Positions 34,044-43,506 of a stretch of DNA of 45,838 bases are shown piece after piece (the first letter of the stretch is position 1; each line of letters opens with the position of its first letter). The notes beneath the pieces were generated by a model. It did not search any database. It was not told where the DNA came from and saw only the letters and a program-made list of their open reading frames with translations. The stretch covers positions 1 through 45,838 of the forward strand of contig PAVT01000041.1 of the NCBI GenBank assembly GCA_002713165.1. The letters are read 5' to 3'. Origin of the DNA: Verrucomicrobiota bacterium (GTDB lineage: Bacteria > Bacteroidota > Bacteroidia > Flavobacteriales_E > Vicingaceae). The position numbers and the translations under genes were made by a program.

Positions 34044-34079
34044 GCGTCTAAATGGTTTTAATGGTTTTTAATTGAGGCG

Positions 34080-34111
34080 CAAAAATAGGCCTTCAATTAG
34101 GGATTAACAAA
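34080..34111 (-). promoter_or_regulatory. Promoter of pruA
   Basis: On the - strand TTTG (34108-34111), 20 bases, TATTTTTG (34080-34087): an exact match to the Bacteroidota consensus and spacing. The start codon is 36 bases downstream. The hairpin 34113-34135 sits directly upstream. Confidence 0.75.
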
Positions 34112-34112
34112 C

Positions 34113-34135
34113 GGACTCCTCAGGTGGAGGAGTCC
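34113..34135. terminator. Hairpin between the T9SS gene and pruA promoter
   Basis: GGACTCCTC, loop AGGTG, GAGGAGTCC: a perfect 9-bp stem 12 bases beyond the T9SS gene stop. No T-run follows, so termination may be partial, or the hairpin may stabilise the 3' end. Confidence 0.6.
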
Positions 34136-34147
34136 AGATAAGGAGAT

Positions 34148-35527
34148 TTATTGTTTGATGAACGAACGATGCACATATTTGTCATTTGATATGATCCGCA
34201 AATAATATTGGCCTGATTTCAATTTCGAAACATCAATCTCTTGATTTACATTGGCTCCATCAAATTGGTATCTAAAATAACGTCTGCCCAATTGGTCGAT
34301 AATCTGTAATTCTATCTTCCCATTCAAGCCTTCCATCTGGAGCTTGAGCACTGATTCTGTCGGATTTGGATATAAGGTGATTGTTTGAATGTCTGGATGT
34401 TGTTTGTCAAGGCTCGTAATGATAGATTTCAATTTCAAATCATCCAAGAAAAGAGTACTACCTATGGCAGGAACATTGCTTACAGATGAATATACGTAAA
34501 TTATCAAGGTATCGGGTGTTTGAGGTAAGACAAAAGGCACTGAAAATTGACGGTAATTAGATGTGGCGGCCAATAGTTGAGCAACACTTCCAATATCATT
34601 GCCGTTTCGTAAGAAATTAAAAAGTATGGCAGCGGTATCCAAACCGATGGGAGAATACTTATAATTGCCCACCAAAGTGTCGAACACAATACTGAAAGGA
34701 TGGCCGCCGATTATCGTCGAATCACCGAAAATACCATTGGTAATAAACCCTATCGTATCGCCTAAAGCTTCAATAGTCTCCAACCTCAATGCATAAGTTC
34801 CGGAATAACTGTCCGTTGTTTTTGTTACCGCATCTTTTGGTCCATCCGAAGTGGCTGCATTGAGAGTACTCCAATCATCTGGTTCTTCAAAACTCACGTC
34901 CGACCAATTTTCAAAATCACCGTTTAGAATTTGCTGTGTAATCCCCGTTCCAACAAAATGTAAGCTATCCAGCATTAACATGCTGCCATTTTGAATGTTA
35001 ATTTCATTGATCGCATTGCTTGATACAGCAGCAATAAACATAGAGTCAGGTGTTTGCAATAAGTTTAGTGGCAAAGAAAAGCGAGTCCAATTTGCTTGGA
35101 TACCTGTAAATTCTTGCAGAGAGAAACTAAATATAGATCCTGCGGAAGAAAACCTTACTACCACAAAGGCCGAATCCCCTGCCTGAACATCACATTTATA
35201 ATATCCCACCAATGAATCTGGTCGTTGAGAGTATGGAAAACCATTTTCAGTGTCAAAGTCACCTGAAGTAAAAAAACCAAAGACTGTATCAGTTCCTGAA
35301 ATTATCGTTTGCATTTTGATTGAATAATTTCCGGCAATACGATCTGTATCCCGACTAACCACCATAGAATCCAACACAAACAATATAAAAGCTGGCTCTG
35401 TGGTATAATTGTCTAATTTTTGATAGGTGGTTGTAGTCCAATTTTCAAAACCAGAATTTGGTATAGTGTTTTGCCCAATTAATGGTATTACTAAAAGAGT
35501 GAGTAAAAGGCTGTAAACTGATTTCAT
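34148..35527 (-). CDS. T9SS-secreted protein with two tandem carbohydrate-binding-like domains
   Basis: 459 residues. Signal peptide to about residue 19, then two similar units that start IPNSGFENW and ILNGDFENW (about 22-195 and 200-370), each with a GNYSIKM/GTYALRL strand and a FLDDLKL-type end, resembling beta-sandwich carbohydrate-binding or PCMD folds. The C-terminal 80 residues are the sorting domain (LYPNPTESVLKLQ, then YYLRIISNDKYVHRSFIKQ). No enzyme motif; probably an adhesin or glycan-binding protein. Confidence 0.85.
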   Translation of the reverse strand: MKSVYSLLLTLLVIPLIGQNTIPNSGFENWTTTTYQKLDNYTTEPAFILFVLDSMVVSRDTDRIAGNYSIKMQTIISGTDTVFGFFTSGDFDTENGFPYSQRPDSLVGYYKCDVQAGDSAFVVVRFSSAGSIFSFSLQEFTGIQANWTRFSLPLNLLQTPDSMFIAAVSSNAINEINIQNGSMLMLDSLHFVGTGITQQILNGDFENWSDVSFEEPDDWSTLNAATSDGPKDAVTKTTDSYSGTYALRLETIEALGDTIGFITNGIFGDSTIIGGHPFSIVFDTLVGNYKYSPIGLDTAAILFNFLRNGNDIGSVAQLLAATSNYRQFSVPFVLPQTPDTLIIYVYSSVSNVPAIGSTLFLDDLKLKSIITSLDKQHPDIQTITLYPNPTESVLKLQMEGLNGKIELQIIDQLGRRYFRYQFDGANVNQEIDVSKLKSGQYYLRIISNDKYVHRSFIKQ

Positions 35528-35556
35528 TATGAATCGCTTAAGGGATTTTTCTAAAA

Positions 35557-36510
35557 TTAATCTATTTTCCTAAAATAGAGCTTTAACGTACCCCCTTTTT
35601 TGAAGGTAGAAGCCACTAAATCGCCCATGAAAAAAAAAGGAAATGACACTCCCATAAACAACATTTGCAAAAGAATTAAAGTGGCCGAATGGCCTTTGGT
35701 ATATTGTGTATTGCCTTTCAGCTTTTCGTACAATAACTCTCGCTTGAAACCCAATGCATTTAGGAGGCTTTGTTGCATTCCATAAGGATTAAATTGAAAA
35801 GAGTTATACCTTTCCTTAAATAGCTTCCATCCCCGCTCAGCAAGCTTCTTTTGCAATTCTATTCTGCTAAGAAAAACCAAATGTCTGGGAGCATCCAAAT
35901 GAAACCAATTCCCTTTAAATAGTCTTGCCTGCCAACTTTCAATGTTGGGCAATTCTAAGTACAAGACACTGTTCTTTTTAGCAATATCAGACACGATATT
36001 TAAGACCTCTTTGGGATTGGACAAATGTTCAATGACGTGCACTAAACTGATCAAGTCAAAGGTTTCTTTAGCATAATCGTCTTTCTTAAGCGTGCCTATC
36101 TTTAAATTTATCTCGCTGAACAATGCAGCTCGATCAGCTGATTTTCCAGCCAACTCTATCCCATGCAACTCATACTGTCCTGTTTTTCCAATATAATGCA
36201 AGAAACTCCCATTGCCGCAACCGACATCAAGCACCTTCGCATTTGTGGGAATAAGTTGTGAAAAGGAACGAGCTTTTCGCAATCTCAGTTGATCTACCAT
36301 CCCTTCAATAAACGGATTGAATTTCTTGTCCCCAGTTCCATAATAGGCATCGTCATAGGCTTGCTCAAGTTGAGCCACAGTAGGCTGAGGATCTAGAAAA
36401 TAAGCTTTGCAGAGATTGCAATGCATTAAGGAATACTCATCCTCGAAAATGTCTTTGAAGGCAAATTGTTCATTTGCATCTGTTCTACTGCAATAGGTGC
36501 AAGTCATCAT
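35557..36510 (-). CDS. Class I SAM methyltransferase with N-terminal zinc knuckle
   Basis: 317 residues. CTYC at Cys4/Cys7 and HCNLC about 25 residues on form a four-cysteine metal site. The Rossmann domain has VLDVGCGNGSFLHYIG (motif I) and LISLVHVIEHL, typical of methyltransferases acting on sugars or lipids (Methyltransf_23). The C-terminus has a hydrophobic segment (about 270-300). Last gene of a three-gene - strand operon, 15 bases after the glycosyltransferase. Confidence 0.88.
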   Translation of the reverse strand: MMTCTYCSRTDANEQFAFKDIFEDEYSLMHCNLCKAYFLDPQPTVAQLEQAYDDAYYGTGDKKFNPFIEGMVDQLRLRKARSFSQLIPTNAKVLDVGCGNGSFLHYIGKTGQYELHGIELAGKSADRAALFSEINLKIGTLKKDDYAKETFDLISLVHVIEHLSNPKEVLNIVSDIAKKNSVLYLELPNIESWQARLFKGNWFHLDAPRHLVFLSRIELQKKLAERGWKLFKERYNSFQFNPYGMQQSLLNALGFKRELLYEKLKGNTQYTKGHSATLILLQMLFMGVSFPFFFMGDLVASTFKKGGTLKLYFRKID

Positions 36511-36525
36511 TTCAAAGCTTAAGCA

Positions 36526-37266
36526 CTAGTTATACCTTTTCAATTGCAGCAAACCCATCTTCTGGAATCGATGCTCAAAAGATACTCTCAGAACACCAAG
36601 ACCATAAATGATGCTGCTCGAAAGATTGATGGAAGAACCTTCGTCAAAATACTTTGTAGGGCATGTGACCTCAGCAATCTCGAATTTCTTGTACAATATT
36701 TGTGAAAGCATCTGATTGTCAAATACAAAGTTGTCTGAATTCTTTTCAAAGTCAATGGCGTTCAAAACCTCTTTAGAAAATGCACGATAGCCTGTATGGT
36801 ACTCCGATAATTTTGCCCCAATCATGACATTCTGGAAAAGGGTCAAAAAGCGGTTTGCTACGTACTTGTACAAGGGCATGCCTCCTTTCAAGGCTCCTGT
36901 CCCAAGAATTCGGGAGCCTAACACAACGTGAAATACTTCATTTGCAATCAGAAAACACATTGATGGGATAAGTTTCGGTGTGTATTGATAGTCTGGATGC
37001 ACCATAATAACGATGTCTGCTCCTAGCTCCAGTGCTTTTGCATAACAACTTTTCTGATTGCCACCGTAGCCTTTGTTTACTTCATGGCGAATGACATGTT
37101 TGATGCCTATTTCTTTTGCCTTCTCTGCAGTATTGTCATGACTACAATCGTCAACCACTACCACTTCATCTACTAAATCAAGAGGGATTTCCCTGTATGT
37201 ATCCTCCAATGTTTGAGAGGCATTGTAAGCTGGCATAACAACCACAACTTTCTTATTCTTGATCAT
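36526..37266 (-). CDS. Family 2 glycosyltransferase, dolichyl-phosphate mannose synthase-like
   Basis: 246 residues. VVVMPAYNASQTL, EVVVVDDCSHDNT (the DxD region), NKGYGGNQKSCY and IVIMVHPDYQY are GT2/DPM1-type motifs. No multi-helix membrane domain follows, so it is a soluble or peripheral enzyme, probably transferring a sugar to polyprenyl phosphate. Overlaps the DUF3667 gene by 4 bases. Confidence 0.9.
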   Translation of the reverse strand: MIKNKKVVVVMPAYNASQTLEDTYREIPLDLVDEVVVVDDCSHDNTAEKAKEIGIKHVIRHEVNKGYGGNQKSCYAKALELGADIVIMVHPDYQYTPKLIPSMCFLIANEVFHVVLGSRILGTGALKGGMPLYKYVANRFLTLFQNVMIGAKLSEYHTGYRAFSKEVLNAIDFEKNSDNFVFDNQMLSQILYKKFEIAEVTCPTKYFDEGSSINLSSSIIYGLGVLRVSFEHRFQKMGLLQLKRYN

Positions 37267-38036
37267 ATTTCTCGAATGTTAAAATATTGCACTATTTGCA
37301 ACGCAATCATGAATGCGATAAAAAAGTACAAAAAGAGTGTGAATAAAGCTGCAAACAGTGCTTTTAAGGCTCCCCATATTTTGAGAGTCGGACGGTAAAA
37401 AGAAAAAATTGCATAAGTCAAATAAGCCAATGCGATAAATAGGTAGAGTCTGTAAATGGGCGGAAACAAACTCACAATAGGAATAATCAAAGCTCTAAGC
37501 AACAGGTATTGTCCTCCAATAAAAAACCCCATCGTTGTTCGTTCGGCAAGGCCAAATTTTACTTTGAAAAAAAACAATTTTGTAACTAAAGCAATTACGA
37601 ACGGAAAAATAAATATGAACCAATTAAGGTTTCGATGCATAAATTCACCTGCTACAATAGATTCTGAATATTGAATTTTTTGAAAATCATGCCCGTCTAA
37701 TTCCATTTGTATCCTAACTGGATCAAAATCAAAAATTTTAGTCATCACGATACTAATCCCAAGGCATATGATTAAATAACGAACAGGAGCAAAGTAGGTT
37801 TTTCGCTTACCTGCCAGGTATTCTCGAATCAACTTGCCTGGTCTCACAAACAAATTGCCAAAAGTCTTTGGAAAGGGTGCTTCATAATTGGCAAAAGCCG
37901 CTAAAAAATCTTTGCCGATGTCTGCAAATGTTATCGGTGTAAGGTTGCCTTTTTGTCCACAATTCAGACAGAACTTCCATTGGATGGGTGTTTCATAATT
38001 TTTACATCTTGCTTCTTTTTCCATATTCTTGCCCAA
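37263..38036 (-). CDS. DUF3667 membrane protein with altered zinc knuckle
   Basis: 257 residues. The N-terminal knuckle, normally four cysteines (CxxC, CxxC), has Cys11, Tyr14, Cys23 and Cys26: the second ligand is replaced by Tyr (TAT for TGT, one base). RPGKLIREYLAGKRKTYFAPVRYL is the DUF3667 signature, followed by four membrane helices. First gene of the operon. A second ATG at Met5 is an equally possible start. Function unknown. Confidence 0.85.
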   Translation of the reverse strand: MGKNMEKEARCKNYETPIQWKFCLNCGQKGNLTPITFADIGKDFLAAFANYEAPFPKTFGNLFVRPGKLIREYLAGKRKTYFAPVRYLIICLGISIVMTKIFDFDPVRIQMELDGHDFQKIQYSESIVAGEFMHRNLNWFIFIFPFVIALVTKLFFFKVKFGLAERTTMGFFIGGQYLLLRALIIPIVSLFPPIYRLYLFIALAYLTYAIFSFYRPTLKIWGALKALFAALFTLFLYFFIAFMIALQIVQYFNIREI

Positions 38037-38081
38037 AGAAAATAAATCTAAAGCGACTATCCTCTTTATCCTTCAGAAGAT

Positions 38082-38708
38082 TTGAAAAAAACAAATAATT
38101 ACAACGGCATTGCTTGGTGTTATGATTTCCTTGCTTCATTGGTTTTTAAAGGAAACATTCTGAAGTCTCAGCGTGCATTCTTGAACACCATCCCTTCTAA
38201 TTCGCAGATCTTATGGATAGGCGGAGGAAGCGGAAAAGTACTGCCACAACTGCTTGATCCAACAAGACAGCTTCGCATTGATTATCTGGACACTTCCGAA
38301 AAAATGCTCCTCAAAGCAAAGAAGATAGCCCATACTTCAAATGGATGTGATAGAATTCAATTTATCCTTGGGGATCACACCAAAATCCCCAACAAAAAAT
38401 ATGATGTTGTACTAACGTACTTTTTTTTAGACTTGTTTGATAAAGACAAAGGAGCACTCATCTTTGATTCGCTGAACTCGAGCTTGAAAAATGGAGGTCT
38501 TTGGCTTTATGCTGATTTCACCCCGACAAAACGCAAGAAGTATCAATTTTTGGAGAAAATTATGTTTTGGTTCTTCACGCGATATACAAATATCGAGAGC
38601 AGTAAAATAGAAGCGCATACCCCTCTTTTCAAAGCATCTTTTTCATTGCAAATGAGTGCAGAATTCAATGATAGGTATATCGTTTCTTCGGTCTATCAAA
38701 AAATGTGA
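38082..38708 (+). CDS. Class I SAM-dependent methyltransferase
   Basis: 208 residues starting with TTG at 38082: no ATG exists upstream before the in-frame TAA at 38049 and the first residues (NNYNGIAWCYDFLASLVF) are family-like, so a TTG start is inferred. WIGGGSGKVLPQL is motif I, DYLDTSEKMLLKA is motif II and DVVLTYFFLDLF is the catalytic-domain strand. Resembles small UbiE-type methyltransferases; substrate unknown. Divergent from the DUF3667 gene, 45 bases apart. Confidence 0.82.
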   Translation: MKKTNNYNGIAWCYDFLASLVFKGNILKSQRAFLNTIPSNSQILWIGGGSGKVLPQLLDPTRQLRIDYLDTSEKMLLKAKKIAHTSNGCDRIQFILGDHTKIPNKKYDVVLTYFFLDLFDKDKGALIFDSLNSSLKNGGLWLYADFTPTKRKKYQFLEKIMFWFFTRYTNIESSKIEAHTPLFKASFSLQMSAEFNDRYIVSSVYQKM

Positions 38709-38717
38709 GCTGTAGCT

Positions 38718-41700
38718 CTACATGTTTCTTCTGTACTGCCCACCGACTTCGAATAAGGCGTCAGTTATTTGTCCCAATGAACAATATTTAGAGGCTTCCA
38801 TGAGACTTTCAAAGAGGTTTTGATTTTGAATGGCCGTCTTTTGCAACTCACGTAATAAATGTTGTGATTTATCTTTATTGCCTTCATGTAAATTGTTCAG
38901 CATATTAATTTGATACTCTTTCTCCTCTTTTGTTGCTCTGATTACTTCTTTTGGAGTAATGGTTGGTGAACCTTTAGAACTTAAGAAGGTATTGACACCT
39001 ATGATCGGAAATTCGCCACTGTGCTTCAATCCTTCATAATAAAGACTTTCCTCTTGAATTTTACTGCGTTGATACATGGTTTCCATTGCGCCCAATACGC
39101 CACCACGCTCTGTGATTCGATCAAATTCGGTCAAGACTGCTTCTTCGACCAAATCAGTCAATTCTTCTATGATGAATGAACCTTGTAAGGGGTTTTCATT
39201 TTTTGCCAAGCCTAACTCTCTGTTGATGATCAATTGGATCGCCATTGCCCTGCGTACAGATTCCTCCGTAGGTGTTGTAATTGCCTCATCATAAGCATTT
39301 GTGTGCAATGAGTTGCAATTGTCGTAAATTGCATACAAGGCTTGTAATGTGGTACGAATATCATTGAAATCAATCTCTTGCGCATGCAAGGATCTCCCGG
39401 AAGTTTGAATGTGGTATTTCAGCATTTGAGCCCTTGGGTTGGCGCCGTATTTTAACTTCAATGCTTTTGCCCAAATTCGTCTTGCAACCCTTCCAATCAC
39501 CGCGTATTCAGGATCAATTCCATTGGAGAAAAAGAAGGACAAATTTGGGCCAAATTTATTGATGTCCATACCTCGGCTGAGGTAATACTCCACATAGGTA
39601 AACCCATTGGCGAGTGTAAATGCCAGTTGTGTGATTGGGTTTGCTCCTGCCTCAGCGATATGATACCCAGAGATCGAAACGGAGTAAAAATTTCTGACAT
39701 TGTTGTCAATAAAATACGACTGTACGTCTCCCATTAAGCGCAATGCAAACTCAGTAGAGAAAATACAGGTGTTTTGTGCTTGGTCTTCTTTCAAGATGTC
39801 TGCCTGAACAGTTCCTCTTACTTTACTGATCGTATCTGCTTTGATTTTTTGATAGATTTCAGCATCCAAGACCTGATCTCCGGTAACCCCCAGAAGCAGT
39901 AGGCCTAAACCATCATTTCCCTTCGGCAATTCTCCCTGATATCGTGGTCTTTCGACACCTTTCTCTTTGTAAATCGCCGCTATTTTCCTTTCAATCTTGG
40001 CTTCGAGACCCTCTTTTTTGATGTACAGTTCGCACTGTTGGTCTATGGCTGCATTCATGAAGAATCCTAAGAGCATTGGTGCAGGACCGTTAATTGTCAT
40101 GGACACAGAGGTCATTGGGTCGGCCAAATTGAAGCCCGAATACAGCTTCTTAGCATCATCTAAGCAACAAATAGACACCCCAGCATTTCCAATCTTGCCA
40201 TAAATGTCTGGCCGGTAGTCTGGGTCTTGCCCATATAAGGTGACTGAATCAAAAGCAGTAGACAATCTTTTTGCCGGCAAGTCAAGAGAAACGTAATGAA
40301 AGCGGCGATTGGTCCGTTCTGGTCCACCCTCTCCAGCGAACATTCGTGTTGGGTCTTCACCTTTTCGTTTAAAGGGGAACAAACCAGAAGTGTATGGGAA
40401 AGCACCTGGCACATTTTCCTGCAGGTTCCATTTTAGCAAGTCACCCCAGGCTTGGTATTTTGGCAATGCCACTTTGGGTATGCGCGATTGGGAAAGCGAT
40501 GTCGTTTTGGTTTCCATTTTGATCTCTTTGTCCCTAACCTTAAAGGTATAAACATCCTCACTGTAACGTTCTTTTAGCACTGGCCATGTCTCAATCATTT
40601 GCCAGTTTTTAGGATCAAGTTCTAATTTAACTTGTTCAAAGCTTTCTTGGAGTTGTTTTAACAATCGGTCTTTGTCTTCCACGTCCATGCCAGAGACGGT
40701 CGAGATGGTGTGTTGAATGCCATAAAGCTTTTGGGCAACCTCAGATTGCTCCTCAACCCATTGATCATATGATCGATTATTTTCTGATATTTCTGCTAAG
40801 TAGCGTGTTCGCTTTGGAGGAATCACAAATATTTTCTCAGACATTTCATCGGTTACCTCAAATTTTGATTTCAAGGCAGCTCCTGACTTCTCGACCAGCA
40901 CATCCATGATCTTTTTGTAGAGCTGATTCATTCCCGGATCATTGAATTGAGAGGCAATGGTACCAAACACAGGAAGGTCTTCATCTTTTGCTTCAAAAAG
41001 CAAATGATTCCTAACGTATTGCTTTTTTACATCTCTGAGCGCATCTAGCGAGCCACGTTTGTCGAATTTATTGATGGCCACCAAATCTGCAAAATCAAGC
41101 ATGTCGATTTTTTCCAGCTGAGTTGCTGCACCAAATTCTGGCGTCATTACATAAAGACTCACGTCCGAATGCTCAGTAATTTCTGTGTCTGATTGCCCAA
41201 TTCCGGAAGTTTCCAAGATGATCAAATCATACTGCGCAGCTTTTAAAATGGAGATGGCTTCTTTTACGTGTTTTGACAAGGCCAAATTGCTTTGGCGTGT
41301 AGCCAGTGAACGCATATACACCCTTTCGTTCTTGATGGCATTCATGCGAATTCTATCGCCCAAAAGAGCGCCTCCTGTCTTACGCTTTGAGGGGTCTACC
41401 GAAATTATGCCGATGGTTTTGTCCTCAAAATCAATCAAAAATCTTCTGACCAACTCATCTACCAATGAAGACTTTCCTGCTCCCCCAGTTCCTGTAATTC
41501 CCAATACCGGTGTGGTAACTTTATCGGCCATCTGATGTACCTGATCAAGCACCGCTTTGGATGCATCTGGGAAATTTTCTGCCGCAGAAATTAATGTCGC
41601 AATGGACTTATTGTTCTTCTCGCCAAGATGGTTTACTTCGCCGCTTAAATTTTGACCAGTTGGGAAATCACTTTTTTGCACCAGATCGTTGATCATTCCC

Positions 41701-42104
41701 TGCAAACCCATTTCTCGACCATCGTCTGGAGAGTAAATGCGCGTAATCCCATAGTTGTGCAACTCCTCGATCTCTTCAGGCAGAATGACACCACCTCCTC
41801 CGCCAAAGATGCGGATATGACCTGCTCCCTTCTCTTTGAGAAGATCGTGCATGTACTTAAAATATTCATTGTGCCCCCCTTGGTAAGAAGTCATGGCAAT
41901 CGCATTGGCATCTTCTTGTATGGCCGTATCCACCACTTCTTGCACACTTCTGTCGTGGCCAAGGTGAATGACCTCTACCCCGGTCGCTTGAATGATTCTG
42001 CGCATCACATTGATGGCAGCATCGTGCCCATCGAACAAAGAGGCTGCGGTGACAATTCTGATCTTATTTTTTGGTTGGTAAGGTGGGGTAGTTTCCATAG
42101 ACAA
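38718..42104 (-). CDS. icmF: Fused isobutyryl-CoA mutase
   Basis: 1128 residues. Order: B12-binding domain (about 15-145, with FDGHDAA, His27 as cobalt ligand), MeaB-like G-protein chaperone (about 195-415, Walker [10 protein letters not shown]), linker, then the acyl-CoA mutase TIM barrel (about 545-1128, [11 protein letters not shown]). Two residues that separate isobutyryl- from methylmalonyl-CoA mutase point to IcmF: Phe602 in place of the mutase Tyr, and Gln777 (QAQNTCIF) in place of its Arg. Interconverts isobutyryl- and butyryl-CoA with adenosylcobalamin, in valine and fatty-acid metabolism. Exact -7 TAACTTTG at 42118-42125; Met3 (42098) is an alternative start. Confidence 0.95.
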   Translation of the reverse strand: MSMETTPPYQPKNKIRIVTAASLFDGHDAAINVMRRIIQATGVEVIHLGHDRSVQEVVDTAIQEDANAIAMTSYQGGHNEYFKYMHDLLKEKGAGHIRIFGGGGGVILPEEIEELHNYGITRIYSPDDGREMGLQGMINDLVQKSDFPTGQNLSGEVNHLGEKNNKSIATLISAAENFPDASKAVLDQVHQMADKVTTPVLGITGTGGAGKSSLVDELVRRFLIDFEDKTIGIISVDPSKRKTGGALLGDRIRMNAIKNERVYMRSLATRQSNLALSKHVKEAISILKAAQYDLIILETSGIGQSDTEITEHSDVSLYVMTPEFGAATQLEKIDMLDFADLVAINKFDKRGSLDALRDVKKQYVRNHLLFEAKDEDLPVFGTIASQFNDPGMNQLYKKIMDVLVEKSGAALKSKFEVTDEMSEKIFVIPPKRTRYLAEISENNRSYDQWVEEQSEVAQKLYGIQHTISTVSGMDVEDKDRLLKQLQESFEQVKLELDPKNWQMIETWPVLKERYSEDVYTFKVRDKEIKMETKTTSLSQSRIPKVALPKYQAWGDLLKWNLQENVPGAFPYTSGLFPFKRKGEDPTRMFAGEGGPERTNRRFHYVSLDLPAKRLSTAFDSVTLYGQDPDYRPDIYGKIGNAGVSICCLDDAKKLYSGFNLADPMTSVSMTINGPAPMLLGFFMNAAIDQQCELYIKKEGLEAKIERKIAAIYKEKGVERPRYQGELPKGNDGLGLLLLGVTGDQVLDAEIYQKIKADTISKVRGTVQADILKEDQAQNTCIFSTEFALRLMGDVQSYFIDNNVRNFYSVSISGYHIAEAGANPITQLAFTLANGFTYVEYYLSRGMDINKFGPNLSFFFSNGIDPEYAVIGRVARRIWAKALKLKYGANPRAQMLKYHIQTSGRSLHAQEIDFNDIRTTLQALYAIYDNCNSLHTNAYDEAITTPTEESVRRAMAIQLIINRELGLAKNENPLQGSFIIEELTDLVEEAVLTEFDRITERGGVLGAMETMYQRSKIQEESLYYEGLKHSGEFPIIGVNTFLSSKGSPTITPKEVIRATKEEKEYQINMLNNLHEGNKDKSQHLLRELQKTAIQNQNLFESLMEASKYCSLGQITDALFEVGGQYRRNM

Positions 42105-42117
42105 AAGTTTGCAAACG

Positions 42118-42125
42118 CAAAGTTA
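42118..42125 (-). promoter_or_regulatory. -7 promoter element of icmF
   Basis: On the - strand TAACTTTG, an exact TAnnTTTG, 13 bases before the annotated start. The short leader this implies favours starting at Met3 (42098). Confidence 0.5.
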
Positions 42126-42193
42126 ATCTTTGCTTTATGAACGAAGAAATGTGAGAACCATCAAAAAAAGAAATGATCGGAGGAAATGTTCAA

Positions 42194-43423
42194 TCAGAAG
42201 GTTACTTTTTCTTCAATAATTTCCTCTCCTCTCTTGACCTTTACTTTGGTTTTATCTCCTTTTTTAAACTTGCTCAAACCTTCCATGTAGCTATGCATGT
42301 CAGTGACTTTAGTGTCCCCCATTTGAATCACAATGTCTCCTTTTTCAAAACCTGCCTTTTTCGCAGGTCGGTCTTCCATAACTCCATCAATGCGCATGCC
42401 TTCTCCTTGAAACATATAATCTGGCATCACGCCCAAAGTCACTGTAAATCTTGGAGTTTTACTCTGCTCTTCCTTGGTATTTGTAAATTCCAATTTGGCA
42501 GCACGCATGTCTACAGCTGCCATTAATTCAAGCACTAAAAATTTAATATGCCCAATTCCATCAAAATTGATGCGGTCAAAATCATCTTCAGGCTTGTGGT
42601 AATCCTCGTGTTGGCCTGTAAAAAAATGCAAAACCGGAATGTCTTGCAGGTAGAATGAAGTATGGTCTGAGGGCCCAACTCCAGATTCTCCAAGGATGAG
42701 TTTCATTTCTTTCTTGTTCGCCACCTCAATGTATTCTTTCCAAGAAGGAGAAGTACCCACTCCGTTAATGGCTATTCCCTTATTTTCATCCAAGCGACCT
42801 ACCATGTCAAAATTTATCATGTAATTCACTTTGGTCAAATCCAAGGTAGGGTTCTTTACAAAATGATTGGATCCCCATAGTCCTTTCTCCTCACCTGAAA
42901 AAGCGATGAATACATAATTGTTGTTCAGTGGGCGTCTAGTATTGGCTAATTTTTCTGCAATTTGCAACATTAATGCAATCCCAGATGCATTGTCATCAGC
43001 CCCATTGTGTATCGCAGCCTCTCCTGCATGCAAGGAACCTTCAGCACCCATTCCGAGATGATCGTAGTGTGCACCAATGATTACAGTAGTTTCTTTTCCT
43101 TTATCAATCTGCCCAATCACATTCATGCCTTCAATGGCTTCACCCTCAGAATTTGAATTCACGATATGAGGATTGGCTTTCGGTGTTACTGAAAAATATT
43201 GAAAAAAGCCTTCTGTTCCTCTTGGTGTTAGCCCTAATTTGCCCATTCTCTCAGCAATGTATTGGGCAGCCATTTTCTCACCCTCAGTGCCCATTTCCCT
43301 TCCTTTTAATTCATCCGAAGCAAGAAAGTAAATGTCTTGTTCCAATAAATTTTGTGGCGTTGATTGGGCAATCAGTTGCGCAGCAGCAATCAACGTACAG
43401 ATCGTCAGTATCCAACTTTTCAT
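42194..43423 (-). CDS. M28 family zinc peptidase with C-terminal PDZ domain
   Basis: 409 residues. Signal peptide to about residue 19. Two-zinc site: GAHYDHLG (His119, Asp121), NGADDNASG (Asp143 or 144), FSGEEKGLWGS (Glu178/179), NFDMVGR (Asp206) and SDHTSF with a late His. A PDZ domain fills about 310-409 (GMRIDGVMEDRPAKKAGFEKGD). Likely a periplasmic or surface aminopeptidase. -7 TAGTTTTG at 43441-43448 (- strand). Confidence 0.93.
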   Translation of the reverse strand: MKSWILTICTLIAAAQLIAQSTPQNLLEQDIYFLASDELKGREMGTEGEKMAAQYIAERMGKLGLTPRGTEGFFQYFSVTPKANPHIVNSNSEGEAIEGMNVIGQIDKGKETTVIIGAHYDHLGMGAEGSLHAGEAAIHNGADDNASGIALMLQIAEKLANTRRPLNNNYVFIAFSGEEKGLWGSNHFVKNPTLDLTKVNYMINFDMVGRLDENKGIAINGVGTSPSWKEYIEVANKKEMKLILGESGVGPSDHTSFYLQDIPVLHFFTGQHEDYHKPEDDFDRINFDGIGHIKFLVLELMAAVDMRAAKLEFTNTKEEQSKTPRFTVTLGVMPDYMFQGEGMRIDGVMEDRPAKKAGFEKGDIVIQMGDTKVTDMHSYMEGLSKFKKGDKTKVKVKRGEEIIEEKVTF

Positions 43424-43440
43424 GATTCTATAATTTTCTG

Positions 43441-43448
43441 CAAAACTA
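43441..43448 (-). promoter_or_regulatory. -7 promoter element of the M28 peptidase gene
   Basis: On the - strand TAGTTTTG, an exact TAnnTTTG, 17 bases before the start. No clear TTTG at -33. Confidence 0.45.
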
Positions 43449-43506
43449 CCTATAAAAGGGGTTTTTTGCTTGAAAAACCAATAACTTCGCGGCCAAATTT
43501 TACACT

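Noticed and set aside
41652-42140. 162-codon + strand open frame opposite icmF
   Set aside because: Antisense to the conserved B12-binding domain; composition reflects the coding strand below it.
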